64,000 nucleotides of DNA from Halomonas sp. SSL-5. Its GTDB lineage: Bacteria > Pseudomonadota > Gammaproteobacteria > Pseudomonadales > Halomonadaceae. Under the pieces are notes generated by a model. It did not search any database and was not told where the DNA came from. It saw nothing but the letters and a program-made list of their open reading frames with translations. Numbering within the stretch: position 1 is the first letter of the stretch; each line of letters opens with the position of its first letter. Of the stretch, positions 35,311-44,059 are shown one piece after another. Both the position numbers and the translations under genes were made by a program. The stretch is taken from assembly GCF_030708455.1 (NCBI RefSeq), contig NZ_JAUYWF010000009.1, positions 124,001 to 188,000 on the forward strand, given 5' to 3'.

Positions 35311-36125
35311 CGACGACCTCCTCCGAACATGCGGCTCAGCAGACTCTTCTTCTGGTACTCGTGGAAGCGCAGGGGCACCTCCTCGCCGAGCAGACGCGAC
35401 ACGGTATCGGCGTAGGCCTGGCCGGCATCGCTATCATTGTCATGGGTCACCGGCACCCCCTGGTTGGACGCGCGCAGCACCGCCTCGGACTCCGGGATCA
35501 GGCCGACCAGGTCGATGGCCAGGATCTCGCGGATGTCCTCGAGGTTGAGCATGTCCCCGGTGTCGACCCGCATGGCATTGTAACGGGTGATCAGCAGGTG
35601 CTGCTTGATCTCGTCCTCGCCGCGCTCGGCACGCCGGGTCTTGGAGGCCAGCAGTCCTAGGATGCGGTCGGAGTCGCGCACCGAGGAGACCTCGGGGTTG
35701 GTGACCACGATCGCCTCGTCGGCGAAGTACATGGCCAGCTGGGCGCCACGCTCGATGCCTGCGGGAGAATCGCAGAGGATGTAGTCAAAGTCCTTGCTCA
35801 GGGTATCGAGCACCTTTTCGACCCCTTCCAGGGTCAGGGCATCCTTGTCGCGGGTCTGGGAGGCCGGGAGGATATGCAGGTTGTCCACGCGCTTGTCGCG
35901 GATCAGCGCCTGGCTCAGCCCCGCCTCACCCTGGATGACGTTCACCAGGTCGTAGACCACGCGTCGCTCGCAGCCCATGATCAGGTCGAGGTTACGCAGC
36001 CCGACGTCGAAGTCGATGACCACGGTCTTGTTGCCGCGCAGTGCCAGGCCAGTGGCAATGGCTGCCGCACTGGTTGTCTTGCCGACGCCTCCCTTGCCGG
36101 AGGTCACAACGATGATCTTGGCCAA
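35307..36125 (-). CDS. minD: Septum site-determining ATPase MinD
   Basis: Membrane-binding ParA-type ATPase that recruits MinC. Deviant Walker [35 protein letters not shown], and [10 protein letters not shown]. The C-terminal amphipathic membrane helix is [12 protein letters not shown]. 272 residues. It overlaps minE by four bases and follows minC after 54 bases. Confidence 0.98.
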   Translation of the reverse strand: MAKIIVVTSGKGGVGKTTSAAAIATGLALRGNKTVVIDFDVGLRNLDLIMGCERRVVYDLVNVIQGEAGLSQALIRDKRVDNLHILPASQTRDKDALTLEGVEKVLDTLSKDFDYILCDSPAGIERGAQLAMYFADEAIVVTNPEVSSVRDSDRILGLLASKTRRAERGEDEIKQHLLITRYNAMRVDTGDMLNLEDIREILAIDLVGLIPESEAVLRASNQGVPVTHDNDSDAGQAYADTVSRLLGEEVPLRFHEYQKKSLLSRMFGGGRR

Positions 36126-36179
36126 GAGTCGCTTCCTGTCGTGTCGTTGAAATGGATCGGGCCATCACGGGCATGCCGC

Positions 36180-36926
36180 TCAGGCGAGCGAGGTAATGCC
36201 CAGCTGATCGCCGTCGAGGCGCACCTGAACCGGGGTACCCAGCAAGCGTCGGTCGATGTCCTCGAGGCGCTTGTAGTTGCCGGCCACCGAGAGCAGCTCG
36301 GCATGGAGCTCACGGCAGAAGATGCTGGCCTGGGGATCACCGTGGATCCCGGCCAGGGCGCGGCCACGCAGGGCGCCGTAGACGTGCACGCTGCCCGCGG
36401 CGAGCACCTCGGCACCGGCATTGACCGCACCGACCACCACCAGGTCGCCCTCCGGCGAGGTCACCTGCTGGCCGGAGCGCACCGTGCCGCGGAAGATCCG
36501 TCCGCCGTGGGTCATTCCCGGCGCTGCCGCCAGGTCGACCGGCTCGTCGGCGGCGCTCGCCTCGCCGGGGGCGACGCTCTCCAGGGGGCGCGCCCGGCCA
36601 CTCTCCTGGGGCGGGAACCAGCCGAGGCCCAGGGCCCAGGCCGACTGCTTGACCGGGTCGGCACCGCCACGCACAGCCACCGGCAGCAGCTTGTGGCCTC
36701 GACACACGGCACAGATGCGCTCCAGCGCGAGATGGGGCTCGTCGAGCTTCTCCACGCTGAGCACTACCGGTGTGTGCTGGAAGAAGGCCGGCGACTGGCT
36801 GAGCTTGCCGGCGAGCTGATCGCGAATCTGCTCGGGATCGGCACTGGCCAGTTCCATGACCGTCATCGGCAGCATGCCTCCCTTGAAAGTGAAGGCTGCG
36901 CTTTCCCTGTCCAGTTTGAGGCTCAT
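36180..36926 (-). CDS. minC: Septum site-determining protein MinC
   Basis: Inhibitor of FtsZ polymerisation, positioned by MinD. N-terminal domain with FTFKGGMLPMTVMELA, then a Pro/Glu-rich linker, then the C-terminal beta-helix with GGRIFRGTVRSGQQV, VNAGAEVLAAGSVHVYGALR and GRALAGIHGD. 248 residues from ATG at 36926. It faces the DUF349 gene across a 243-base region; minus-strand TTGCAG-17-TAGCTT in that region is a weak promoter candidate. Confidence 0.96.
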   Translation of the reverse strand: MSLKLDRESAAFTFKGGMLPMTVMELASADPEQIRDQLAGKLSQSPAFFQHTPVVLSVEKLDEPHLALERICAVCRGHKLLPVAVRGGADPVKQSAWALGLGWFPPQESGRARPLESVAPGEASAADEPVDLAAAPGMTHGGRIFRGTVRSGQQVTSPEGDLVVVGAVNAGAEVLAAGSVHVYGALRGRALAGIHGDPQASIFCRELHAELLSVAGNYKRLEDIDRRLLGTPVQVRLDGDQLGITSLA

Positions 36927-37169
36927 TGCCGAACTCCAGGTCGCTGTGATGGGAGTAGAGTCAAAGCTAAGCGACTCGCCCCTCCCCTGCAACTCCATCA
37001 TACGCGCGAGGAGCGCCGCCTGTCAGTGTCGCCGTACGGCCACAGACCGCCCCGGGCACGGACTTTTCCCCAGGCGCGGCGCATGCTTAGATAGCCATCA
37101 TACGATTGACCAACAACGATACGGGCGGGAGTGCCCCGGCACGCAACGCCGCCCACGCCAGGATGCCCA

Positions 37170-39953
37170 ATGTCCGGACTCTTCCGCCGCCTCTTCGCCC
37201 CCCGCTGGCAGCACCCCGACCCCGGCGTGCGCCGCCAGGCCATCGCGCGCCTCGACCCCGCCCGCGACGATCAGCGTCACGCCCTGGAGCGCCTGGCAGC
37301 GGACGCCGACCCGGCCGTGCGCACCGCGGCGCTCGCGCGGCTCGATGACCCCGAGGGGCTGATCGCCCTGCTCGATGACGAGGCGCGCTCGCCGGAACTC
37401 GAACGCCGCCTGACGGCACTGATCTGCGGCAAGGAGGGCCAGCTGGAGCTTTCCGCCCGGGTCGCCATGGTCGGCCGGCTCAACGATACCGCGCTGCTCG
37501 GGACGATCGCCCTCGAGGGCGACAACCAGCAGCTGCGCCTGGCGGCGATCGAGCGCATCCAGGACGAGGAGGCCCTGGTGCGCCAGGCCTGTGACAACGG
37601 CATCGCCGCGGTGCGCCATGCCGCGGCGGCCAGGGTCGACAGTGACGCCGGCCTGACGCGGCTGGTGCGCGAGGCGAAGCGCGATCGCCAGGTAATGCGC
37701 CAGGCCCGGGAGCGGCTCAACCGCCGCCGCGCCGATGCCGCCGAGCTGGCCGCCGCCAGGGAGCGTCGCGAATCGCTGGTGCAGGCCCTGGAGCGTCACG
37801 CCGGCGCTCCCTGGGAGCCGCTCTACGCCGGGCGCCTGCGCCACCTCATGCGCGAATGGCAGCAGCTCGAGGACACGCCCGACGCAAGCCTGGAACGCCG
37901 CTACCACGACGCCTGCCTGCGCTGTCGCAAGGTGGTCGAGGATCACGAGGCGCAGCAGCGTGCCAGTGCCGTCGCCCATCGGCATCGCGAGGATGCCCAG
38001 CAGGCCAGCGAGAGCCTGGTGGAGGCGCTGGAGGAGAGCCTCGAGGCACTCGAGCGCAGCGAGACGCTGGGCGCCCAGGACATCGACAGCCTGCGCGCCC
38101 AGAAGCGACTGCTGGCCCATCGCTGGCAGGAGCTCGCCGACCACCATGTCACCGATGCAGCGCTGCGCCGGCGTTACGACGCCGCCCTCAATCGCTTCGA
38201 GGAGATCGGCGGCGCCTGGGTGCGCCTCACGCAGCGCGCCGGCGAACTGGAGCGTGCCCTCGAGGACGACGACGAGGAGCGCCTGAAGGGCTTGATCACG
38301 GCGATCGTCTGGCCCAGCGACCTGGCCCCCACGCCATTGCTTCTCAGGGCCCGCCAGCGACTCGAGCACCGCCCCGCGGCCTCGCCGGCGACCGCCGAGG
38401 TATCAGCAGAGCATTTCGAGGAACAGCTCGATGAACTCGAGCGGCTGCTGGAGCGCGGTGCCTTCAAGCCGGCCAGCCGCCTGCACCAGCGCCTGCGCCG
38501 GCTTGCCGAGCCCATCGATCCGGCTCGATTCCGCCCCCTGGAGGCACGCTTCAAGCGCCTCGGCGCCAGGCTGGCCGAGCTGCGCGACTGGCGGGGCTTC
38601 GTGGCCGGTCCCAAGCGCGAGCAGCTGGTCGCCGGCATCGAGGCCCTGGCCGACGATGAGGCCAGCGTGGAGGGCGCCCTGGATCGCCGCCACCGCCAGC
38701 TGGTCAAGGAGTGGAAATCACTGGGCGACGCCGCCGCCAACCGCGAACAATCGGCGCGCTTCCGCGCCGCCTCGGACCGCATTCACGAACGCCTGGCTGC
38801 CTGGCGGGCACGCCTCGACGCCGAGCGCGACAACCACCTGGCGACGCGTATCGCCCTGTGCGAACAGCTCGAGACACTCCTCGACCACCCCGCCGAGCAA
38901 GCCGACCCCGACGCCCTGCGCGAGATCCGCGACCGCGCCCGAGACCAGTGGCGCCGGGCCTCGCCGGTCCCACGCGACCAGGCGGAGGCCGTCGGCCGGC
39001 GCTTCGGCGCCATCCGCCACCGGCTCCAGGCGCTGATCGACCAGCGCGCGAGGGAGATCGCCGAGGCCAAGCGAGAGCTGATCGAGGAGGCCCACCAGCT
39101 GTCGGGCGAGGAGAGCCCGGCGGCCAGGCGCGCCGAGCAGGCCAAGGCGTTGCAGCGTCGCTGGCGAGAACTGGGCCGAGCCCCCAAGGGCGAGGAGCAG
39201 GCGCTGTGGCGCGAGTTCCGCGGCCTGTGCGACACCATCTTCGCCAGCCGCGAGGCGGCCCGGGACGACCGCGTTCGCCACGCCAGGGAGCGCATGGACG
39301 CCATGCAGGCGCTCATCGACCGCATGGACGGCTGGCAGCCTGCTCAGCCGGCCGACGAAGCGCTGTTGGCCAGGGCCATCGACGAGGCCGCCGCGCTGGA
39401 GCCGCTCCCAGGCGGACGCCGCAGCGAGGGCATGCGGCGACGCTGGTCCGGCATCGTGCGTGCCCGCCGCGAGCGCCTGGAGCGCCTGGCGGTGGCCGAG
39501 CAGGTGGAGGAGTGGCAGGCCGTGCGCCCGCTGCTCGAGGAACATCTCGAGGCAGACGCCGCACGACTCGAGGGCGGCGAGGCACGGGAGGTGGCACTGC
39601 CGAAGGCGCTCACCCTGGGCGACGACATGGGCCGCGCCCACGCTCGGCGCAACGCCGCCCGCCAGGAGGCCACCTCCACCGACACGGTAGAGGAGCGCCT
39701 CGCACGCGTCAGGGTGCACCTTTCGCTGCTGGCCGTGGGCAGCGTCAGCCAGCGCGACGAGCCGCTGCGCCTGGCGATACAGGTCGAACGCCTCAACGAC
39801 AACCTGGGGCGCGAGCCGTCCCGGGCCGAGGAGGTGCGCGGCGTGCTCGCCGAACTGCTGGCCATCGGCCCCGTGCCGCCGGCACTCTGGCAGCGCGAGG
39901 TCGGCGAGCTGGACCATATGCTGGAGCGGCTGTCGCGCCTGCCCCCCCCCTGA
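37170..39953 (+). CDS. Large DUF349 repeat protein
   Basis: 927 residues, almost entirely charged helix. The first 190 residues are HEAT-like (VRRQAIARLDP, VRTAALARLDD, VRHAAAARVDSD), followed by several DUF349-type repeats with W motifs (LMREWQQLEDT, HRWQELAD, VKEWKSLGD, RRWRELGRAP and QARERL-like links). The biochemical role of DUF349 proteins is not established. It is cytoplasmic, with no membrane segment. ATG at 37170 follows AGGATG. It is divergent from minC and ends at a strong terminator. Confidence 0.85.
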   Translation: MSGLFRRLFAPRWQHPDPGVRRQAIARLDPARDDQRHALERLAADADPAVRTAALARLDDPEGLIALLDDEARSPELERRLTALICGKEGQLELSARVAMVGRLNDTALLGTIALEGDNQQLRLAAIERIQDEEALVRQACDNGIAAVRHAAAARVDSDAGLTRLVREAKRDRQVMRQARERLNRRRADAAELAAARERRESLVQALERHAGAPWEPLYAGRLRHLMREWQQLEDTPDASLERRYHDACLRCRKVVEDHEAQQRASAVAHRHREDAQQASESLVEALEESLEALERSETLGAQDIDSLRAQKRLLAHRWQELADHHVTDAALRRRYDAALNRFEEIGGAWVRLTQRAGELERALEDDDEERLKGLITAIVWPSDLAPTPLLLRARQRLEHRPAASPATAEVSAEHFEEQLDELERLLERGAFKPASRLHQRLRRLAEPIDPARFRPLEARFKRLGARLAELRDWRGFVAGPKREQLVAGIEALADDEASVEGALDRRHRQLVKEWKSLGDAAANREQSARFRAASDRIHERLAAWRARLDAERDNHLATRIALCEQLETLLDHPAEQADPDALREIRDRARDQWRRASPVPRDQAEAVGRRFGAIRHRLQALIDQRAREIAEAKRELIEEAHQLSGEESPAARRAEQAKALQRRWRELGRAPKGEEQALWREFRGLCDTIFASREAARDDRVRHARERMDAMQALIDRMDGWQPAQPADEALLARAIDEAAALEPLPGGRRSEGMRRRWSGIVRARRERLERLAVAEQVEEWQAVRPLLEEHLEADAARLEGGEAREVALPKALTLGDDMGRAHARRNAARQEATSTDTVEERLARVRVHLSLLAVGSVSQRDEPLRLAIQVERLNDNLGREPSRAEEVRGVLAELLAIGPVPPALWQREVGELDHMLERLSRLPPP

Positions 39954-39960
39954 ACGACAC

Positions 39961-39988
39961 AGGAGCGCGAGGTCTCCCCCGCGCTCCT
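39961..39988. terminator. Terminator between convergent DUF349 and phaB genes
   Basis: Stem AGGAGCGCG / CGCGCTCCT with a ten-base loop, eight bases after the DUF349 stop. A second hairpin CCCGCC/GGCGGG at 40001-40016 lies near the phaB stop. Likely bidirectional. Confidence 0.6.
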
Positions 39989-40028
39989 GCATGACGCTGT
40001 CCCGCCCCGAGGCGGGAAGCCAACCGCG

Positions 40029-40775
40029 TCAGCCCATGAACTGGCCGCCGTTGATATCGATGTTGGCACCGGTGATGAAGCCAGACTCCTCGTCGGCCAG
40101 GTAGGCCACCAGGCGGCCGATCTCCTCGGGCTTGCCGTAGCGCTTCACCGGAATGGTTTCACGGATCGACTCGCGCACCTTCTCGGGAATGTTCATGATC
40201 ATGTCGGTGGCGATATAGCCCGGCGACACGGTGTTAACGGTAATGCCCTTGGTGGCGGTTTCCTGAGCCAGGGACATGGTCAGGCCGTGCATCCCCGCCT
40301 TGGCGGCAGCGTAGTTCACCTGCCCGAACTGCCCCTTGCGGCCATTGATCGACGAGATGTTGATGACCCGGCCATACTGCTGGTCAAGCATGCTCTCGAT
40401 CACGCTGCGGCAGGTGTTGAAGACACTGTTCAGGTTGGTATCGATGACCTCGTGCCACTGCTCGGGGCTCATCTTCTTCATGGTGCCATCACGGGTGATA
40501 CCGGCACAGTTGACCAGCACGGCGACCGGCCCGTGCTTCTCCTCGATCTCCTTGACGCCCTTCACGCAGGCGTCGTAATCAACCAGGTCGATCCCGGCGA
40601 TGTCGATATTGTCGAAGCCGGCGGCCTTCTGCTCCTCGAGCCAGGCCTTGGCCTTCTCCGGATTGTGATAACCGGCCACTACCTTGTAGCCCTCGGCGGC
40701 CAGTGAACGGCAGATCGCACTACCGATGCCGCCGGTACCACCGGTGACCCAAGCGACGCGTGATGAATTGGCCAT
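40029..40775 (-). CDS. phaB: Acetoacetyl-CoA reductase PhaB
   Basis: NADPH-dependent SDR making (R)-3-hydroxybutyryl-CoA for polyhydroxybutyrate. VTGGTGGIGSAICRSLA binds NADPH, NCAGITRDGTMKKMS and ISSINGRKGQFGQVNYAAAK hold the Ser-Tyr-Lys catalytic triad, and TVSPGYIATDMI is shared with known PhaB rather than FabG. 248 residues. ATG at 40775 follows GGGAGG. No phaA or phaC beside it, so the pathway genes are dispersed, as is common in Halomonadaceae. Confidence 0.93.
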   Translation of the reverse strand: MANSSRVAWVTGGTGGIGSAICRSLAAEGYKVVAGYHNPEKAKAWLEEQKAAGFDNIDIAGIDLVDYDACVKGVKEIEEKHGPVAVLVNCAGITRDGTMKKMSPEQWHEVIDTNLNSVFNTCRSVIESMLDQQYGRVINISSINGRKGQFGQVNYAAAKAGMHGLTMSLAQETATKGITVNTVSPGYIATDMIMNIPEKVRESIRETIPVKRYGKPEEIGRLVAYLADEESGFITGANIDINGGQFMG

Positions 40776-40848
40776 GTATACCTCCCTGATGATGATGACA
40801 CTGTACACCGGCCACCCCGGCCGGACTGCACATTGTTCTTGGTCAAGC

Positions 40849-40864
40849 TGTCATCTTGATGACA
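40849..40864. promoter_or_regulatory. Palindromic operator candidate upstream of phaB
   Basis: Perfect inverted repeat TGTCATC-TT-GATGACA, 74 bases before the phaB start, in the 188-base gap between phaB and the tRNA gene. No regulator is assigned. Confidence 0.4.
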
Positions 40865-40921
40865 AGCCGGGAACAGTATGGCCCAAGGAGGGCGAGAGGG
40901 ACGAGCGTTTGAGGACGATGC

Positions 40922-40949
40922 TTGACTAAAGGTGAATCCCGTGTAGAAT
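40922..40949 (+). promoter_or_regulatory. Promoter of the initiator tRNA gene
   Basis: TTGACT (40922-40927), 16-base spacer, TAGAAT (40944-40949), then a GC-containing discriminator (ACGCC), as in stringently controlled stable-RNA promoters. It lies 14 bases before the mature tRNA 5' end. Confidence 0.85.
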
Positions 40950-40963
40950 ACGCCTCACGTTGA

Positions 40964-41040
<77 letters not shown>

Positions 41041-41050
41041 AATATCGAAT

Positions 41051-41080
41051 AAGCCGATTCCTCCGGGAGTCGGCTTTTTT
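41051..41080 (+). terminator. Terminator of the tRNA-fMet gene
   Basis: Stem AAGCCGA / TCGGCTT with an internal CTC/GAG pairing, followed by a run of six T. Confidence 0.9.
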
Positions 41081-41081
41081 C

Positions 41082-41143
41082 GTGCCCATGACCCGAAGGC
41101 CATCGGTTCCCTCTCGTTTCAGAACCAGCGGCCCCCGCTACCC
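41082..41143 (+). pseudogene. Relic of a second tRNA-fMet 3' half
   Basis: GCCCATGACCCGAAGGCCAT and CGGTTC repeat the anticodon-to-T-arm part of the preceding tRNA with few changes, and CCCCCGCTACC repeats its 3' end. Between them sits an extra stretch of about 15 bases, and the 5' half is missing. Even the sequence after CCA (AACATCG) recalls that after the intact gene (AATATCG). Probably the decayed second copy of a tandem tRNA pair, or a recombination scar next to the prophage. Confidence 0.55.
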
Positions 41144-41159
41144 AACATCGTGTAACCGC

Positions 41160-41255
41160 GCGGCGGAATTGGCATAGCCTAGCGGCGGAATTGGCATAGC
41201 CTAGCGGCGGTAGAGGACGAAGATTTAGCGGAATGATTGGCATAGCGAGCCTAGC
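41160..41255. repeat. Tandem end repeats, candidate transposase-binding sites
   Basis: Two perfect 22-base units containing GGAATTGGCATAGCCTA at 41160-41181 and 41182-41203, a partial GCGGCGG at 41204, and a third diverged copy (GGAATGATTGGCATAGC then CCTAGC) at 41230-41255. They lie between the last phage gene and the host tRNA region, starting nine bases inside TGTAACC. The layout is like the R1-R3 MuA sites at the right end of Mu. Confidence 0.55.
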
Positions 41256-41283
41256 AGGGGCGGGGACTGGGTGCAGCCGGTTT

Positions 41284-43113
41284 TTAGGCGTTGAGGTTGT
41301 ACAGCGCCTGCACCTCGGTCGCCGTCAGGGCGCGGTTGTAGAAGCGCAGATCGTCCATAAGCCCGTCGAAAAGCCCGCTGTTTGAATTGACCGGATCGAC
41401 CCACCCCATGGCACCGATGCGGGTATGGGTTGCGGTACTCCCAGGCACGGAGATAGCAAGCTGCCCGGTCTCGGCTCCGTTGATATAGAAGCGGGCGATA
41501 GTGCCGTCGTAGGTCACGACGGCGTGGACCGCCACCCCTACCTGCGGAGCATAGTAGGACCTCAAACGGCTGCCGACGCTGCCCCCGGAGAAGATTTGGA
41601 ACATGATGTCGTTGGCCGTCTGGGGGTAGTAAATCAGTTGCCAGGAGCCACTCGGGGTTGGGTCACTGCCGCTCCTGTTCGAAGCCACCCACCAGTCGTT
41701 GGAGCCCCCGACGATGTCCGGCTTCAGCCACACGGCCACGGTGTAGGTCGTCCCCGTGGGGACGGCGGGCGTGATGTCGACATGACTTACCGAGGACGGA
41801 ACGAACTCCAGGGCCTGACCGCCGCCTGAGAGGAAGCTGGGCGCCTGAGACACGCCGGCCATGACACCGTCATACCCGTTACCCGAGTCATCGACCAGCA
41901 CCGACCCGGAGATGTTGTCCATGGTGTACCAAGCCACCAGCCCATTGCTGAGATCACTGTAAACCGCCACCGACTGCCCCGACAGATGGGACGTGCCGGC
42001 CGCCACCACGTCGATCAGGTAGAAATAGTCGTCGTTGGTGCTCGGTACCGTGTCGACATAGGTTTCGACACCTCCGCTGACGGTGGCCAAGGGTGTCGGG
42101 AGGTTCTGCGGGTCCAGCAGCCCCGTATCGCGGTAGATACGCACTTCGTCGACGGAATCCGGCGCCGCTTCTTGCCAGGTCAGCGTCGACTCGCCGGCGC
42201 CACTATCAGCGGAGACGGTGAAGCCATCGAACAGCCGTTGGTCGACAAGCTGGAGCAGGACGAAGACGACAGAATTGCTGGCATTGTGCTGGGCACGGGC
42301 GTTGCTCACGGCGACCTTCGTCACGGTCGTGAGGTCCACGTCGTAACGGAAGCTCGTCACCTGTTGATCGCTGCGCAGCGGCAGCGCGGGGTCCATGGTG
42401 TAGGTGAAGCCCCCGGCGTCGAAGCGCAGGTGCCCTGCAACTTCGGTGTATGTGGTGCTTGTGCGAGGTGCCCTCGTCAGGTTGGCCAGGTCAGGGCCGT
42501 ACCACAGGGAGACGCCGTAGCTGACGTCGCGCCGGCAGCGCAGCGCCGCCACCACAGTATCGGTCGCGTCCTTGAACTCCAGGTCGAAGTTGGCGAAGCC
42601 ATTGTAATCGCTTCGGCACTGGGCCTCGATCCAGAAGGTGTAGAAAGGCGAGAAGCGGTTGATGGTGCCGCCGAAGGTGCCGGTGTCGGGGTTGCCGGTG
42701 GCGCTGTACTGACTCACGGCGAACCCATCGGTCAGGCCGAACAGCCGGTCCCACTGGAAGTTCGTGGTTGCCATGCGGTCATAGCGGGCGTAGAAGGGGC
42801 GCTCCACCTCGGCGGTCGACCCCGACGCGTCGGCCACGGCCGATACCCAGATGCCGTAGGGCACCTCCAGGTCGCTGTCCACCGCCACGATCCTCTCCGC
42901 CCCCAGGTGCTCCACCCCGCGGATCACCGTGGCGACCCGGTAGTGGTAGCGCGTCTTGTCGACTACCGTGGCGTCCTCGTACTCGGTCGTCCCCGCCGTC
43001 AGGGTCGCGAGTATTGCAGGCAGATTGTTCTCGTCGAAGGGCTGGGTGTCACGGTAGACCCGCACCTCGTCCTCGACCGGGTTGACCTTGAGCCACTTTA
43101 GAATAGCCTTCAT
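41284..43113 (-). CDS. Phage tail fibre/appendage protein with Fn3-like modules and C-terminal LamG-like domain
   Basis: 609 residues. An Fn3-like module (about 15-80, VRVYRDTQPFDENNLPAILA), a beta-rich region (about 95-285), a second Fn3-like module (about 310-385, VRIYRDTGLLDPQNLPTPLA) and a concanavalin/LamG-like domain (about 390-605, with LVAWYTMDN, GQALEFVPSS, TYTVAVWLKPD and a closing LMDDLRFYNRALTATEV) typical of glycan binders. Presumably a receptor-binding or decoration protein at the tail tip. Last gene of the late operon; the ATGA overlap links it to the gene upstream. Confidence 0.75.
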   Translation of the reverse strand: MKAILKWLKVNPVEDEVRVYRDTQPFDENNLPAILATLTAGTTEYEDATVVDKTRYHYRVATVIRGVEHLGAERIVAVDSDLEVPYGIWVSAVADASGSTAEVERPFYARYDRMATTNFQWDRLFGLTDGFAVSQYSATGNPDTGTFGGTINRFSPFYTFWIEAQCRSDYNGFANFDLEFKDATDTVVAALRCRRDVSYGVSLWYGPDLANLTRAPRTSTTYTEVAGHLRFDAGGFTYTMDPALPLRSDQQVTSFRYDVDLTTVTKVAVSNARAQHNASNSVVFVLLQLVDQRLFDGFTVSADSGAGESTLTWQEAAPDSVDEVRIYRDTGLLDPQNLPTPLATVSGGVETYVDTVPSTNDDYFYLIDVVAAGTSHLSGQSVAVYSDLSNGLVAWYTMDNISGSVLVDDSGNGYDGVMAGVSQAPSFLSGGGQALEFVPSSVSHVDITPAVPTGTTYTVAVWLKPDIVGGSNDWWVASNRSGSDPTPSGSWQLIYYPQTANDIMFQIFSGGSVGSRLRSYYAPQVGVAVHAVVTYDGTIARFYINGAETGQLAISVPGSTATHTRIGAMGWVDPVNSNSGLFDGLMDDLRFYNRALTATEVQALYNLNA

Positions 43114-44051
43114 CCGTCCACCCCCAGGCGGTACATGCGCACCACTTCGTCTTCCGTCATGACGCGCTCCATCTCAAATACCTTGGTCATCGCCCCTTTG
43201 AACCAGAAGGTGCTCTTCGCTCCGTCCTCGTTGTTCGCCTCAGACCCCACGGCGACGAAGCCATAGCGATCCACCCCCGCCCGCGAAGGTCCGAGGGTGG
43301 TGCCGTAGGTCGCCTGCTCCTCGATGCGTCCGTCCAGGTAAAGGGTCAGCGCCCCGTGGTCATAGGTGAACACTGCCAGGTGCCACTGATCGTCGTCCAC
43401 ACGGGTGATACCGCCAACGTCAAGCACCTTCCCGGTGTCGACCGTCACGCTGATGCCGAGCAGGCCCGTCCCGTCTCCGTAGCTCGTCCCGTCTCCGTAG
43501 CAGACCTGTAGACGGTAGAACTCGGAGCGGTCGAACGAGGTCAGCACTTGCCGGTCTGCCGAGGATGTCTTGAACCAGCATCCCCCGGAGAACTCCGGGT
43601 AAGTGGCGTCGGCGGGCCGGTAGAGCCCCCGAATCGCCAAGTAGTCGTTGCTACCGTCGAACTGCATCGCGTAGCCGGTCCCGACCGCAATCTGCGTGGC
43701 CCCGTTGCGGATCAGGGCATTGTGCTTGCCCGCCGCGTCGACCACCTCGCCGCCGACGAGGGTGTCCATCTTGTAGTAGAAATTGACGTTGCCCACCACG
43801 GGGTCGAGGGGGCCATTCGCGTCGACCACCAGCTCGGCACCTACCTTCTCCACGGACCCCACATAGGCGCTGACGCGGTAGTGGTGCGTCTGCCCACCCA
43901 CCGCCGTATCGTCGGTGTACTGCTCGATGTCGGGGCCGATGTCGGCCAGGGGCGTAGGCAGCGCCTCGGGGTCGATGGCCGCCCCGTCGCGGTAGATACG
44001 GTGCCCCGTTTCCGCGGGGTTGCCGTCTGTCCAGCGCAAACGAACCGTCAT
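43110..44051 (-). CDS. Phage tail appendage protein, Fn3-like plus LamG-like
   Basis: 313 residues. One Fn3-like module (about 5-80, HRIYRDGAAIDPEALPTPLA) of the same kind as in the next gene, then a LamG-like domain (about 90-305, NFYYKMDTLVGG, MQFDGSNDYLAIRG, CWFKTSSADRQVLTSFDR, LYLDGRIEE and a closing FEMERVMTEDEVVRMY). A shorter paralogue of its downstream neighbour, probably also surface-exposed at the tail tip. Starts eight bases after the tail-tip protein gene. Confidence 0.72.
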   Translation of the reverse strand: MTVRLRWTDGNPAETGHRIYRDGAAIDPEALPTPLADIGPDIEQYTDDTAVGGQTHHYRVSAYVGSVEKVGAELVVDANGPLDPVVGNVNFYYKMDTLVGGEVVDAAGKHNALIRNGATQIAVGTGYAMQFDGSNDYLAIRGLYRPADATYPEFSGGCWFKTSSADRQVLTSFDRSEFYRLQVCYGDGTSYGDGTGLLGISVTVDTGKVLDVGGITRVDDDQWHLAVFTYDHGALTLYLDGRIEEQATYGTTLGPSRAGVDRYGFVAVGSEANNEDGAKSTFWFKGAMTKVFEMERVMTEDEVVRMYRLGVDG

Positions 44052-44059
44052 GTGTCACC

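Noticed and set aside
41160..41255. Tandem repeats as a small CRISPR array or an integrase attachment site
   Set aside because: No spacers between units and no cas genes; no integrase is visible and the phage is of the transposable type.
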